Source of the DNA: Hyphomicrobiales bacterium
GTDB lineage: Bacteria; Pseudomonadota; Alphaproteobacteria; Rhizobiales; Rhizobiaceae
Assembly (NCBI GenBank): GCA_900471485.1
Contig: UCEU01000026.1
Span: 62,001-126,000 of the forward strand
Direction of reading: 5' to 3'
Length of the DNA: 64,000 nt
Shown: positions 43,098 to 52,553 of the stretch, piece after piece
How positions within the stretch are numbered: position 1 is the stretch's first letter
Layout: each line of letters opens with the position of its first letter
Translations under genes and position numbers: made by a program
Notes under the pieces: generated by a model
The model's input: the letters and a program-made list of their open reading frames with translations, nothing else
Told to the model about the DNA's origin: nothing
Databases searched by the model: none

Positions 43098-44288
43098 ATG
43101 CTGGGAACGAGCACACGCAACTGGCTGCGGGCCAAGGGCAGCCCTGGTAGCAGCAGGGTCACCTTCCTTGAGCTGTTCTTCGATCTTGTGTTCGTCTTCT
43201 CCATCTCGCAGCTGTCGCATGCGCTGGCTGCGCACTATACGCCGCTCGGCGCGCTGGAAGCCGGGCTGATGACTTTCGCCGTGTGGTGGGTGTGGATCTT
43301 CACGGCCTGGGTCACGAACTGGCTCGATCCGGAAAAGATGCCGGTGCGCGGCATGCTTGTCGTGCTGATGCTGCTCGGCCTTGTCCTTTCCGCGTCCATT
43401 CCGGAAGCCTTCGGCGAGAAAGGGCTTCTGTTCGCGGGTGCCTATGTCCTGATGCAAGTGGGGCGGTCGCTGTTTGCGGCCTATGCGGTCAAGCAGGCGA
43501 GCGCCTCCAACTATCGCAATTTCCTGCGCATCAGCACATGGCTCATCGTCTCCGGCGTCTTCTGGATAGCGGGCGGGCTGCTGGAGCACGAGGCGAGGCT
43601 GATCGCGTGGCTGATCGCGCTGGCGATCGAATATGCAGGGCCGGCGAGCGGCTTCGCCGTGCCGGGGCTCGGCAAGTCGACGACGGCGGATTGGGATGTT
43701 TCCGGGGCGCATATGGCGGAACGCTGCGCGCTCTTCGTCATCATCTGCCTTGGCGAGGCGATTCTGGTGTCTGGCCGCACTTTCTCGGAGCTGCCGTTTT
43801 CTGGCCTGACCGCGGTGGTCTTCATTACCGGTTTCGTCGGTACCGTGGCGATGTGGTGGCTCTATTTCCGTTTCGGCCACGAGCGGGCGGCGCATCGGAT
43901 CGAGCATGAGGAGACACCGGGCAGCCTTGCGCGGCAGGCCTTCACCTATGCCCACATCCCGATCCTGGCCGGCATCATCGTCCATGCCGTTGCGGTCGAG
44001 TTCATGTTCTCGCATCCGCACGAAAGCGGGGAACTGGGTATTATCTTGTCGGTGCTCGGCGGGCCAGGGCTGTTTCTTGCCGGAAACCTCTGGTTCAAGG
44101 GAGCGACCAATGGCCGGGCGCCGCTGTCGCATATCGGCGGCCTGGTGCTTCTGGTTCTTCTCGGTTTTCTGGCGCCGTTCGTACCCGTCTACATCATGGG
44201 CATGCTGGCGACGCTGGTGATGATCGTCGTTGCCGCATGGGAATACAAATCGCTTGGCGGGCATGCCGGCGTATCGACGCTGCATTGA
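43098..44288 (+). CDS. Low temperature requirement A (LtrA) family membrane protein
   Basis: This 396-residue integral membrane protein has the LtrA opening TFLELFFDLVFVFSISQLSH and about ten or eleven hydrophobic helices; AERCALFVIICLGEAIL is a second family signature. The name comes from a Listeria cold-growth phenotype, while function remains unknown. GAGGGG precedes the ATG at 43098 (another ATG at 43094 is out of frame). It follows the DUF971 gene by 26 bp and may share its transcript. Confidence 0.9.
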   Translation: MLGTSTRNWLRAKGSPGSSRVTFLELFFDLVFVFSISQLSHALAAHYTPLGALEAGLMTFAVWWVWIFTAWVTNWLDPEKMPVRGMLVVLMLLGLVLSASIPEAFGEKGLLFAGAYVLMQVGRSLFAAYAVKQASASNYRNFLRISTWLIVSGVFWIAGGLLEHEARLIAWLIALAIEYAGPASGFAVPGLGKSTTADWDVSGAHMAERCALFVIICLGEAILVSGRTFSELPFSGLTAVVFITGFVGTVAMWWLYFRFGHERAAHRIEHEETPGSLARQAFTYAHIPILAGIIVHAVAVEFMFSHPHESGELGIILSVLGGPGLFLAGNLWFKGATNGRAPLSHIGGLVLLVLLGFLAPFVPVYIMGMLATLVMIVVAAWEYKSLGGHAGVSTLH

Positions 44289-44338
44289 GCGGCCGTCATC
44301 GCAGCGTCATTTTTGCCGGCTAAGAAAATCCGCTTGAA

Positions 44339-44965
44339 ATGGGTGTGCTAGTCATGAAGATCATCAACTCGGTCGAGGAACTCAGCGCCATCTACGGTGG
44401 CGGTCTTTCGGAAGCGTCCGTGGCCAAGGTCACGAATCATCTGACGCCGCTCTATCGCCAGATGATCGAAGCCTCGCCCTTCGTGGCGCTGGCGACCGTC
44501 GGCCCCGAGGGGCTCGACTGTTCGCCGCGTGGCGATATTGGCGGCGTGGTGCGGATCATCGATGATCGCACGCTTCACATGCCCGACTGGCGCGGCAACA
44601 ACCGAGTGGATTCACTGTCGAATATCGTGCGCGATCCGCGGCTTGCGCTGATGTTTCTCATTCCCGGCTCGAACACCACGATGCGCATAAACGGGCGCGG
44701 GGTGGTGTCCGACGACGAGATGCTGCTTGAGAGCTTCGAGATGGAAAGCCGGCATCCCAGGACTGTCATCGTCATCGAGATAGACGAAGTCTATTTCCAG
44801 TGCGCGCGTGCGCTGATGCGATCGGAATTGTGGAATCCTGCCACTTTCGTGGACCCGAAGAGCTTGCCGACACCGGGATTGATGCTGAAGGCGGCGACCG
44901 AGGCATTCGACCACGAGACATACGACCGGGAATGGGCCGGTCGTGCCGCGAAGACCATGTGGTGA
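44339..44965 (+). CDS. PPOX-class FMN-dependent flavoprotein (MSMEG_1061-like)
   Basis: This 208-residue protein has a pyridoxamine 5'-phosphate oxidase-type split barrel: ASPFVALATVGPEGLDCSPRGD, DRTLHMPDWRGNNRVDSL, and GSNTTMRINGRGVVS. The family binds FMN or F420; rhizobia lack abundant F420, so FMN is more likely. Two starts, ATG 44339 and ATG 44354, are near one another with no strong ribosome binding site for either. It converges with the diguanylate cyclase. Confidence 0.85.
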   Translation: MGVLVMKIINSVEELSAIYGGGLSEASVAKVTNHLTPLYRQMIEASPFVALATVGPEGLDCSPRGDIGGVVRIIDDRTLHMPDWRGNNRVDSLSNIVRDPRLALMFLIPGSNTTMRINGRGVVSDDEMLLESFEMESRHPRTVIVIEIDEVYFQCARALMRSELWNPATFVDPKSLPTPGLMLKAATEAFDHETYDREWAGRAAKTMW

Positions 44966-44980
44966 TGGCCGCGAGGGACG

Positions 44981-46048
44981 TTACCCCTTGTAGATCAGCC
45001 AGCTTTTGGTGAAGTCCTTCTGCATGCCGTCCTCGAAGAGGACGCTGCAGTTGCGGCCGGAGTTCTTGGCGCCGTAGAGGGCGACGTCGGCCTTGTGATA
45101 GAGCTCGCCAGCATCCTCGGCATTCGACGCCATGCAGACGCCGGCCGATACCGTGACCGGGCCGTAGTTCACGCGGGTGCGGGAATTGGTGAAGGGCGTC
45201 GTCTCGAGCGTGCGGCGGATACGCTCGGCCGTCGCCATGACTTCCTCGGCGGTGTTGCCGTCGATGATCAGCGCGAACTCCTCGCCGCCGGTACGGGCGA
45301 CGAAGACATCGCGGCGGACGTTGGCGCGGATGACCGAGGCGACCGTGGCGAGGATCTTGTCGCCGACCGGGTGGCCGTAGGTGTCGTTGATCTTCTTGAA
45401 ATTATCGATGTCGGCGAGGATGAGCGCCGTGACGGGGCGCATGGCCGGGTTGTTGAAGACGGCGGCAAGGCGATCGTCGAAAGCGCGACGGTTCGACAGG
45501 CGCGTCAGGGAGTCGGTGTTGGCGATGCGCTTGTATTCGTCCAGTTCGCGGCGGACCTGATCCATTTCCTGCGAGCGCTGCACGACGTTCTCGACGGTCT
45601 TTTCCCCGTGCGCCATGGTGTCGCCGGTTGCGGTCGTCAAAAGCGACAGGGCGCTTTCGATGAGGTCGACACTGCTATGGTTCTTCGAGCTGATACGGCG
45701 GTAGGTTTCGCCCAGCAGCTTGTTGTAGCTTTCGAGCGAGGTCTGTTCCTGGCGCAGCACGCGCAGCAGCGTTTCCAGTTCGCCGGCGATGCGGCTATGC
45801 GCGTCGTCGAAGATGCGGGTCGGATTGTGCGTGAAATATTGGGCGCCGAGCTGGTCCAGCTCCTCTTGCGTTACCTGGCTGCCAAGGGCGGCGAGGTCGC
45901 GGGTGAGGGCAGGATTGGAGCCGATATAGGCTTCATAGAATAGTTCGTAGTTCCGAGGAATCGGCGCGACGCCCATGGAGCGCATGGCGAATGTGATCTG
46001 ACCTGCCACATCGGGAACCTGCGCCTTCTGCGCAACGGCCGTCGTCAT
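44981..46048 (-). CDS. GGDEF-domain diguanylate cyclase
   Basis: This 355-residue protein ends in a GGDEF domain (around residues 190-345): the active site is RTGGEEFAL, with LADIDNFKKINDTYGHPVGD for nucleotide and metal binding. An RxxD inhibitory site is not obvious at the expected five residues before GGEEF. The N-terminal half is a helical sensor-like region (RNYELFYEAYIGSNP) without membrane helices, so the enzyme is cytosolic. ATG 46048 follows GAGGAG. A large AT-rich regulatory region lies upstream. Confidence 0.9.
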   Translation of the reverse strand: MTTAVAQKAQVPDVAGQITFAMRSMGVAPIPRNYELFYEAYIGSNPALTRDLAALGSQVTQEELDQLGAQYFTHNPTRIFDDAHSRIAGELETLLRVLRQEQTSLESYNKLLGETYRRISSKNHSSVDLIESALSLLTTATGDTMAHGEKTVENVVQRSQEMDQVRRELDEYKRIANTDSLTRLSNRRAFDDRLAAVFNNPAMRPVTALILADIDNFKKINDTYGHPVGDKILATVASVIRANVRRDVFVARTGGEEFALIIDGNTAEEVMATAERIRRTLETTPFTNSRTRVNYGPVTVSAGVCMASNAEDAGELYHKADVALYGAKNSGRNCSVLFEDGMQKDFTKSWLIYKG

Positions 46049-46293
46049 CCGGCTACTCCTCATCAAACTTCAAAAAGCAGTATTTAAATGTGTAGCGCAC
46101 AAATCTTTGGAAATGATTAAACTTAGATATACCAAAGATTACATGTGAAATTTACATATGGATTGGCATCTAGGCTTATCTGGCTGATTTTTATTCAGTA
46201 ATTTCCGCCGCGCGCTTGTGTGACACGCGCGTAGCGCGAGTAGCGCCAAGAAAAAAGTCAAGAAAGACTGGAGGCGATCAAGGTCACCGGGCA
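46049..46293. promoter_or_regulatory. AT-rich upstream region of the diguanylate cyclase gene with 9-bp inverted repeat
   Basis: AATCTTTGG (46102-46110) and CCAAAGATT (46132-46140) form a perfect 9-bp inverted repeat separated by 21 bases, about three helical turns between centres. The segment 46081-46200 is the most AT-rich in the area. No coding frame is supported here. Confidence 0.5.
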
Positions 46294-46326
46294 ATCGCCA
46301 GCGCAGCGCGAGGCTGCGATGGCGAT
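46294..46326 (-). repeat. Long hairpin after the class I fumarase gene
   Basis: A 14-pair stem with one G-A mismatch (46294-46307 with 46313-46326, loop of five) lies about 20 bases past the stop. No U-tract follows on the minus strand, so it may protect the 3' end or need a factor to terminate. Confidence 0.65.
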
Positions 46327-46348
46327 ATCTGCATGAAAATGCGCGGTA

Positions 46349-47956
46349 CTAGCCGAGATTGAATTCCTGGAAGAAGTCGTTGCCCTTGTCGTCGGTGACG
46401 ATGAAGGCGGGGAAGTCCTCGACCTCGATCTTCCACACCGCTTCCATGCCGAGCTCCGGATACTCCAGCACCTCGACCTTGCGGATGCAGTCCTGCGCCA
46501 GACGGGCGGCCGGGCCGCCGATGGAGCCGAGATAGAAGCCGCCATGCGTCTTGCAAGCCTCGCGGACTGCCCGCGAGCGGTTGCCCTTGGCGAGCATGAT
46601 CATCGAACCGCCGAAGGACTGGAATTGATCGACATATGAGTCCATGCGGCCGGCCGTGGTCGGGCCGAAGGAGCCGGAGGCGTAACCGGCGGGCGTCTTG
46701 GCCGGGCCGGCGTAGTAGACCGGGTGGTTCTTCATGTAGTCGGGCATGCCTTCGCCCTTTTCCAGGCGCTCACGGATCTTCGAATGCGCGAGGTCGCGGG
46801 CGACGATGATCGTGCCTGTCAGCGACAGGCGGGTTTTCACCGGATGCTTGCTGAGTTCGGCAAGTATATCGGCCATCGGCTGGTTGAGATCGATCTTGAC
46901 CATCGATTCCGACAGCTTTGCCTCGTCGATCTCGGGCATATACTTCGACGGATCGGTTTCCAGCTGCTCGACGAAGATGCCGTCGCGGTTGATCTTGCCC
47001 TTTGCCTGGCGGTCGGCGGAACAGGAGACGCCAAGGCCGATCGGCAGCGAGGCGCCGTGGCGGGGCAGGCGGATGACGCGGACGTCGTGACAGAAATACT
47101 TGCCGCCGAACTGGGCGCCGACGCCCATCTGCTGCGTCAGCTTGTGGATTTCCTTTTCCATCTCGACGTCGCGGAAGGCGTGGCCGCTTTCCGAGCCCTC
47201 GGTCGGTAGTTCGTCGAGATAGCGCGTCGAGGCGAGCTTGACGGTCTTCAGGTTCATTTCGGCCGAGGTGCCGCCGATGACGATCGCCAGATGGTAGGGA
47301 GGACAGGCCGCCGTACCCAGCGTGAGGATCTTCTCCTTGAGGAAGTCGATCATCCGGTCATGCGTCAGGAGCGACGGCGTGCCCTGATAAAGGAAGGTCT
47401 TGTTGGCAGAACCGCCACCCTTGGCGACGAAGAGGAAATTATATTCGTCGGTGCCTTCCTCGTAGATGTCGATCTGGGCCGGCAGGTTGTTCTTGGTGTT
47501 CTTCTCTTCGAACATCTTGATCGGGGCGAGCTGCGAGTAGCGCAGGTTCTTCTTCTCGTAGGCATCCATCACGCCCTTGGCGAGCGCCGAATAGTCTTCG
47601 CCCTCGGTCCATACGCGGCGGCCCTTCTTGCCCATGATGATCGCGGTGCCGGTGTCCTGGCACATGGGAAGGATGCCGCCGGCGGCTATGTTGGCGTTCT
47701 TCAGGAGGTCGTAGGCAACGAAGCGGTCGTTGTCGGTCGCCTCGGGATCGTCGAGGATCGAGGCGAGCTGCTTCAGATGGCCGGGGCGAAGCAAGTGGTT
47801 GATGTCGGCAAAGGCGGTCTCGGCCAGCAGACGGATGCCCTCGGGCTCGACGGTCAGGATATCCTGGCCCTTGAAGCTGTCTATAGAGACGTGGTCGCTG
47901 CTGATCTTGCGGTACTGAGTGGAGTCTTTGCCGAGGGGGAAGAGATCGTCAGCCAT
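46349..47956 (-). CDS. fumA: Class I fumarate hydratase (iron-sulfur dependent)
   Basis: This 535-residue protein matches class I fumarases: GILPMCQDTGTA carries one cluster cysteine, KYFCHDVRVIRLPRHGASLPIGLGVSCSADRQ has more, and the C-terminal domain has FGPTTAGRMDSYVDQFQ and KGNRSRAVREACKTHGGFYLGSIGG. The enzyme hydrates fumarate to malate using a [4Fe-4S] centre and is oxygen- and iron-sensitive. ATG 47956 gives the expected length. The class II, iron-independent FumC is encoded just upstream. Confidence 0.93.
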   Translation of the reverse strand: MADDLFPLGKDSTQYRKISSDHVSIDSFKGQDILTVEPEGIRLLAETAFADINHLLRPGHLKQLASILDDPEATDNDRFVAYDLLKNANIAAGGILPMCQDTGTAIIMGKKGRRVWTEGEDYSALAKGVMDAYEKKNLRYSQLAPIKMFEEKNTKNNLPAQIDIYEEGTDEYNFLFVAKGGGSANKTFLYQGTPSLLTHDRMIDFLKEKILTLGTAACPPYHLAIVIGGTSAEMNLKTVKLASTRYLDELPTEGSESGHAFRDVEMEKEIHKLTQQMGVGAQFGGKYFCHDVRVIRLPRHGASLPIGLGVSCSADRQAKGKINRDGIFVEQLETDPSKYMPEIDEAKLSESMVKIDLNQPMADILAELSKHPVKTRLSLTGTIIVARDLAHSKIRERLEKGEGMPDYMKNHPVYYAGPAKTPAGYASGSFGPTTAGRMDSYVDQFQSFGGSMIMLAKGNRSRAVREACKTHGGFYLGSIGGPAARLAQDCIRKVEVLEYPELGMEAVWKIEVEDFPAFIVTDDKGNDFFQEFNLG

Positions 47957-48063
47957 CGAATGACCTTTCGTGCGGGCCGGAATGGAAATCGCAGACGGTC
48001 TATGCGGGCGATGTGCGAATTGCAATCATTCTAAAACCTTCGGGAAAGGCTCAAGAATGCATG

Positions 48064-48094
48064 AAAAACACCGCCACGGAGGCCGTGGCGGTGT
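48064..48094 (-). terminator. Intrinsic terminator between fumC and fumA
   Basis: A 12-bp perfect stem (48068-48079 with 48083-48094, three-base loop) is followed on the minus strand by TTTTTC. It separates the two fumarase genes into independent transcripts. Confidence 0.9.
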
Positions 48095-48124
48095 CTGGTC
48101 GGTCGGTTCTACTTTGAGATGGTC

Positions 48125-49522
48125 TTACTTCGGGCCGATCATGGTCTCCGGGCGAACAAACTGGTCGAACTCTTCATTCGTAAGGTAACCGCCGCCGACG
48201 GCTTCCTCGCGGAGCGTCGTGCCGTTCTTGTGGGCGGTCTTGGCGATCTTGGCGCAGATGTCGTAGCCGAGGCGGCCGTTGAGCGCCGTCACCAGCATCA
48301 GCGAGTTTTCGACGCCCTTCCGGATATTGTCTTCGCGCGCCTCGATACCGACGACGCAATTGTCGGTGAAGGAGACGGCGGCGTCGCCGAGCAGCTGCAC
48401 CGACTGCAGGAAGTTATAGGCCATCATCGGGTTGTAGACGTTGAGCTCGAAATGACCCTGGCTGCCGGCGAAGGTGAGTGCGGCGTTGTTGCCGAAAATG
48501 TGGGCACAGACCTGCGTCAGCGCCTCCGACTGCGTCGGGTTGACCTTGCCGGGCATGATCGAAGAGCCGGGCTCGTTTTCCGGCAGCGACAGCTCGCCGA
48601 GGCCGGCGCGCGGTCCGGAGCCGAGGAAACGGATGTCGTTGGCGATCTTGAAGAGAGCGGCGGCGGCCGCGTTGATGGCGCCATGGGCGAAGACCATCGA
48701 GTCGTGGGAGGCGAGCGCCTCGAACTTGTTGGGCGCGGTGACGAAGGGCAGGGCGGTAATAGTGGAGATCTCTTCCGCGACCTTCTCTGCAAAGCCGATC
48801 GGGGCGTTGAGGCCGGTGCCGACCGCCGTGCCGCCCTGGGCGAGCTTGGAGAGTGCGGGCAGCGTCAGTTCGATGTTGGCGATTGCCGAGCCAACCTGGG
48901 CGGCGTAGCCCGAAAATTCCTGGCCGAGCGTCAGCGGCGTTGCATCCTGCGTATGGGTGCGGCCGATCTTGATGATGTGGCTGAACTCGGTGACCTTCAT
49001 GTCGAGCGCCGCATGCAGGTGCTTCAGGCCCGGCAGCAGGTGGTGGACGATCTGCTCGACGCAGGCGATGTGCATGGCCGTCGGGTAGGTGTCGTTCGAC
49101 GACTGGCTCATGTTGACGTGGTCGTTCGGATGCACCGGCTTCTTCGAGCCCATGACGCCGCCGAGCACCTCGATCGCGCGGTTGGAGATCACCTCGTTGG
49201 CGTTCATGTTCGACTGCGTGCCGGAGCCGGTCTGCCAGACGACCAGCGGGAAGTGGTCATTGAGCTTTCCGTCGATGACCTCCTGGGCGGCATCGACAAT
49301 AGCGTTGCCGATGGCCGGGTCGAGCCTGCCGAGCGCCATGTTGGCGCGGGCAGCGGCCTGCTTGACGATCCCCAGCGCGCGGACGATCGATGTCGGCTGC
49401 TTTTCCCAGCCGATCTTGAAATTACCAAGCGAACGCTCGGCCTGCGCGCCCCAATATCGGTCGCTTTGTACTTCGATCGGGCCGAATGTATCTGTTTCCG
49501 TGCGGGTAGAGGTCATCGTCAT
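48125..49522 (-). CDS. fumC: Class II fumarate hydratase
   Basis: FumC is the oxygen-stable fumarase of the TCA cycle. This 465-residue protein has the signature GSSIMPGKVNPTQ, the N-terminal ERSLGNFKIGWEK segment, GSGTQSNMNANEVISNRA and HVNMSQSSNDTYPTAMH. Length is normal. The start ATG at 49522 has an adjacent alternative in-frame ATG. It is upstream of fumA on the same strand but separated by a strong terminator. Both enzyme classes in tandem is a notable redundancy. Confidence 0.95.
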   Translation of the reverse strand: MTMTSTRTETDTFGPIEVQSDRYWGAQAERSLGNFKIGWEKQPTSIVRALGIVKQAAARANMALGRLDPAIGNAIVDAAQEVIDGKLNDHFPLVVWQTGSGTQSNMNANEVISNRAIEVLGGVMGSKKPVHPNDHVNMSQSSNDTYPTAMHIACVEQIVHHLLPGLKHLHAALDMKVTEFSHIIKIGRTHTQDATPLTLGQEFSGYAAQVGSAIANIELTLPALSKLAQGGTAVGTGLNAPIGFAEKVAEEISTITALPFVTAPNKFEALASHDSMVFAHGAINAAAAALFKIANDIRFLGSGPRAGLGELSLPENEPGSSIMPGKVNPTQSEALTQVCAHIFGNNAALTFAGSQGHFELNVYNPMMAYNFLQSVQLLGDAAVSFTDNCVVGIEAREDNIRKGVENSLMLVTALNGRLGYDICAKIAKTAHKNGTTLREEAVGGGYLTNEEFDQFVRPETMIGPK

Positions 49523-49920
49523 GCCTTTCTGTCGCCTAGGGGCTGCAAAGATGTGCGTCTTATAGGTCTGAACGGGCGGGAAGAAAACCGTTTGGCGGCG
49601 GAAATATGATCGGCGAAATCATGTTATTGAAATCGCTATGAGTGCCTTTTCGGACACGCCGGATTTTTTATCGCCAAGCGGCCTTTTGGCCACTGTGTCG
49701 ATGCGCCAAAATAAAGTAAAAAATTAACCAATAATTTCATAATTTTGTGTGAACTGCCGTGTGGCGGGCGAGCGTATAGCGTCACACTATCTTGAGTTTT
49801 CCAAGGCTAGCAGTGGCGCCTGCTTTCTGTCATTTCAACGGCTGGCGCCGGATGAAACAAGTTCTGAACTGGGCGTGGCCCACGATCGAAGACAGCATGG
49901 TACTGGGACTGGAAAAAAGC
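49523..49920. promoter_or_regulatory. Divergent promoter region of fumC and the L,D-transpeptidase gene
   Basis: Nearly 400 bases without a supported gene. The AT-rich section 49690-49750 (AAAGTAAAAAATTAACC, then TAATTTCATAATTTTG) is the likely promoter for the transpeptidase. In-frame upstream ATGs of that gene at 49852 and 49897 fall here. No RNA gene is recognised. Confidence 0.45.
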
Positions 49921-51795
49921 ATGAGCTTCATTTTGAAAAGTGCGGTTTCCGCACTGGCTGTTACTTGCGGCATGGCCGCTATGGGTATCGCGCCTGCGCA
50001 TGCCTATACGCTGATGGACATGATCCGCGGTGATCGCGCGCGGGCCCAGAGCACGATGATCAATCCGGCTCCCACAGCCATCGCGCCGCCGCAGGTCAAT
50101 ACCAGCGCGCCGCTGCCCAAGGTTTCCAGCCCGCAATATTATACCTACAAGCCCGATGCCATGCGTCTGGTCGATACGGCCAAGTTCACCGATCCGGTCG
50201 TGACCGGCGCCGTTGCCAATGCAGCCGGCGCATCGGACATGACGCCCAGCGTTCAGCGCCGGTATCTCGCCGATGCCAAGGTTCGCGCTCCTGCTGAGGT
50301 CGCCAAGGCGCTCGAAGCCTATTACGGCGACGTCAAGAACCAGATGGTCTGGCTTGATGGCGGCGAGATCAACGAGCGTGCCAAGGCTGCGATGGCCGCT
50401 CTCGCCAACGTCAATGCCGTCGGCCTCGATCCGGCCGATTACGCCGTCGAGCTTCCCGCCGTCGATCAGTCCGCTCCCGATCCGGAACTGCGCGACCGGG
50501 CGCTGATGCAGTTCGAACTGTCGTTGTCCGCAAAGGTGCTCGCCTATGTGCAGGATACGGTTCGCGGCCGCGTCGACCCGAACAAGCTGTCCGGTTACCA
50601 CGATTTCAAGCGCAAGGATGTCAACCTGACGCCGGTGCTGAAGCTTGCTCGCATGAGTCCCGACGTCGGCGCCTATCTCGGCAGCCGTACGCCTGACGGC
50701 CCCCAGTTCGTCGCCCTCAAGGATGAACTTGCCAAGCTGCGGGCCGAAGGCGGCAGCGAGGAGCGGATCAACATCACCCTGACCGGCCTGCTGCGTCCCG
50801 GTGATACGTCGAGCGAGATCGCCAACATCGTCAAGGCGATCGACAAGCACGGTTCGGCTGCTCTGAAGGCCGAACATGCCGCAACGCTCGCGGCCTATAG
50901 TGGTGGCAGCGACTACTCGCCGGAGATCGTGGCGCTGGTCGAAGGCTTCCAGAAGGAACACGGCCTGAAGCCGGATGGCGTGGTCGGTCAGGCTACCGTC
51001 CGCGTGATGACCGGTGGCGACAGCAACGGCGCGAAGATCGAGAAGATCGTGGTCGCGATGGAGCAGGCGCGCTGGCTGCCGGAAGATCTCGGTTCCCGCT
51101 ATGTCTTCATCAACCAGCCGGCGTTCATGGTCTACTACCACAATGACAACAAGGAACAGTTGTCGATGAAGGTGGTCGTCGGCCAGCCGTCGCACCAGAC
51201 CTTCTTCTTCCAGGACCAGGTCCAGACCGTCGAGTTCAACCCGTTCTGGGGCGTTCCGCAGTCGATCATCATCAACGAGATGCTGCCGAAGCTGCGTGCG
51301 GACCCGAACTATCTCGACCGCATGGGCTATGAAGTCGCCGTCGGCGGCCGCGCCGTGCCGTCATCGAGCGTCGACTGGTACGGTTCGACGGCGAACGTCT
51401 CCGTGCGTCAGCCACCGAGTGGCGACAACGCGCTGGGCGAGCTGAAGATCCTGTTCCCGAACGTGCACGCGATCTACATGCACGACACGCCCTCGAAGAG
51501 CTTCTTCAAGCGTGACATGCGCGCGCTCAGCCACGGTTGCGTGCGTCTTGCAGATCCGCGCGCCATGGCGGCTGCGGTTCTGAACACGACGGTCGACAAG
51601 ATCGGCCAGGAAATCGCGACGGGCAAGAACCATGCGGTGCAGGTGCCGCAGAAGTTCCCGATCTATATCGCCTATTTCACGGCATGGCCGGACAAGAACG
51701 GCGTCGTACAGTATTTCGACGACGTCTATGGCCGCGACGCCTATGTCGAGAAGGCTTTCAGCGTGACGTCGAAGGCCCGCGGCGCTCAGATCTGA
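49921..51795 (+). CDS. YcbB/LdtD-type L,D-transpeptidase
   Basis: This 624-residue protein has a signal peptide (ILKSAVSALAVTCGMAAMG, ending AHA), a large family-specific N-terminal region, a peptidoglycan-binding domain near residues 330-360 (EIVALVEGFQKEHGLKPDGVVGQATVRVM) and the YkuD catalytic domain with the cysteine motif SHGCVRLADP. It makes 3-3 cross-links in peptidoglycan, dominant in the polar-growing Rhizobiales. The frame extends upstream to 49792; ATG 49921 is chosen because the signal peptide starts there, with 49897 and 49852 as alternatives. Confidence 0.9.
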   Translation: MSFILKSAVSALAVTCGMAAMGIAPAHAYTLMDMIRGDRARAQSTMINPAPTAIAPPQVNTSAPLPKVSSPQYYTYKPDAMRLVDTAKFTDPVVTGAVANAAGASDMTPSVQRRYLADAKVRAPAEVAKALEAYYGDVKNQMVWLDGGEINERAKAAMAALANVNAVGLDPADYAVELPAVDQSAPDPELRDRALMQFELSLSAKVLAYVQDTVRGRVDPNKLSGYHDFKRKDVNLTPVLKLARMSPDVGAYLGSRTPDGPQFVALKDELAKLRAEGGSEERINITLTGLLRPGDTSSEIANIVKAIDKHGSAALKAEHAATLAAYSGGSDYSPEIVALVEGFQKEHGLKPDGVVGQATVRVMTGGDSNGAKIEKIVVAMEQARWLPEDLGSRYVFINQPAFMVYYHNDNKEQLSMKVVVGQPSHQTFFFQDQVQTVEFNPFWGVPQSIIINEMLPKLRADPNYLDRMGYEVAVGGRAVPSSSVDWYGSTANVSVRQPPSGDNALGELKILFPNVHAIYMHDTPSKSFFKRDMRALSHGCVRLADPRAMAAAVLNTTVDKIGQEIATGKNHAVQVPQKFPIYIAYFTAWPDKNGVVQYFDDVYGRDAYVEKAFSVTSKARGAQI

Positions 51796-51816
51796 GCTCG
51801 GCAGTCACGAAACAGA

Positions 51817-51842
51817 AAAGGCGGCTCTCGGGCCGCCTTTTT
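51817..51842. terminator. Bidirectional terminator between the L,D-transpeptidase and gph genes
   Basis: AAAGGCGGC and GCCGCCTTT form a 9-bp stem with a six-base loop; TTTTT follows on the plus strand and TTTTC on the minus. It serves both convergent genes. Confidence 0.88.
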
Positions 51843-51869
51843 CGGTTTTGGTGTGTCGTGTCGCCGATT

Positions 51870-52553
51870 TCAGGAAGCAGGGCGGGTCAGCAGCTCTTCC
51901 ACCAGCGTTGGCGTCAGTTCGCGATAGTGCGTGATGACGCGGGTCGGATTCAGCGTTTCGACAGGTACGTCGGAATAGCCAAACGGAACCGCGATCGACG
52001 GGACGCCTGCATTGTGGGCGACCATGATGTCGTTGACGCTGTCGCCGATCATGATCGTGCGGCGCGGATCACAACCGGCGAGCTCGACGGTGCCGAGCAG
52101 GTGCTTCGCGTCGGGTTTGCGCACTGGGAAGGTATCGCCGCCGGTGATAACATCGAAATGGCCGGTGAGGCCGAGCTTGTCGAGCAGCGGACGGGCCAGA
52201 CCCTCGAGCTTGTTGGTGCAGACGGCCAGCTTGCAGCCCACATCCTTCAGCGTGTTCATGGCATCGACGACGCCGGGGTAGGGCATGGTGTGGCCGGGCA
52301 TGTTTGCACTGTAGTGCGCGATGAAGCGGTCGAGCAGGGCCGGCAGTGCTGCCTCGTCGATCGGCTCGCCCTGTAGCTTGCAGGCGCGCTCGATCATCAC
52401 CTTGGCACCCTGGCCGACCAGGTGTGTCAGGTCGTCGTAGCTCACGGGCGCAAGGCCGATCGCTGAGATCGTGTGGTTCAGGCTTTCGACGAGATCGGCA
52501 TGGGTATCGAGCAGCGTGCCGTCGAGATCGAAGACGATAAGGGCAGGGATCAA
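51870..52553 (-). CDS. gph: Phosphoglycolate phosphatase (HAD family)
   Basis: This 227-residue HAD phosphatase has motif I FDLDGTLLDT with the nucleophilic Asp, motif II CTNKLEGLA, and motifs III/IV KPDAKHLLG and GDSVNDIMVAHNAG. It removes phosphate from 2-phosphoglycolate, a product of DNA repair and photorespiration-type oxygenation. The start is TTG 52553 with GAGG seven bases upstream; there is no nearby ATG. It is divergent from rpiA and convergent with the L,D-transpeptidase gene. Confidence 0.9.
   Translation of the reverse strand: MIPALIVFDLDGTLLDTHADLVESLNHTISAIGLAPVSYDDLTHLVGQGAKVMIERACKLQGEPIDEAALPALLDRFIAHYSANMPGHTMPYPGVVDAMNTLKDVGCKLAVCTNKLEGLARPLLDKLGLTGHFDVITGGDTFPVRKPDAKHLLGTVELAGCDPRRTIMIGDSVNDIMVAHNAGVPSIAVPFGYSDVPVETLNPTRVITHYRELTPTLVEELLTRPAS

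Noticed and set aside
48119..49609. 496-codon plus-strand frame opposite fumC
   Set aside because: Shadow of fumC; no recognisable domain, biased residues.
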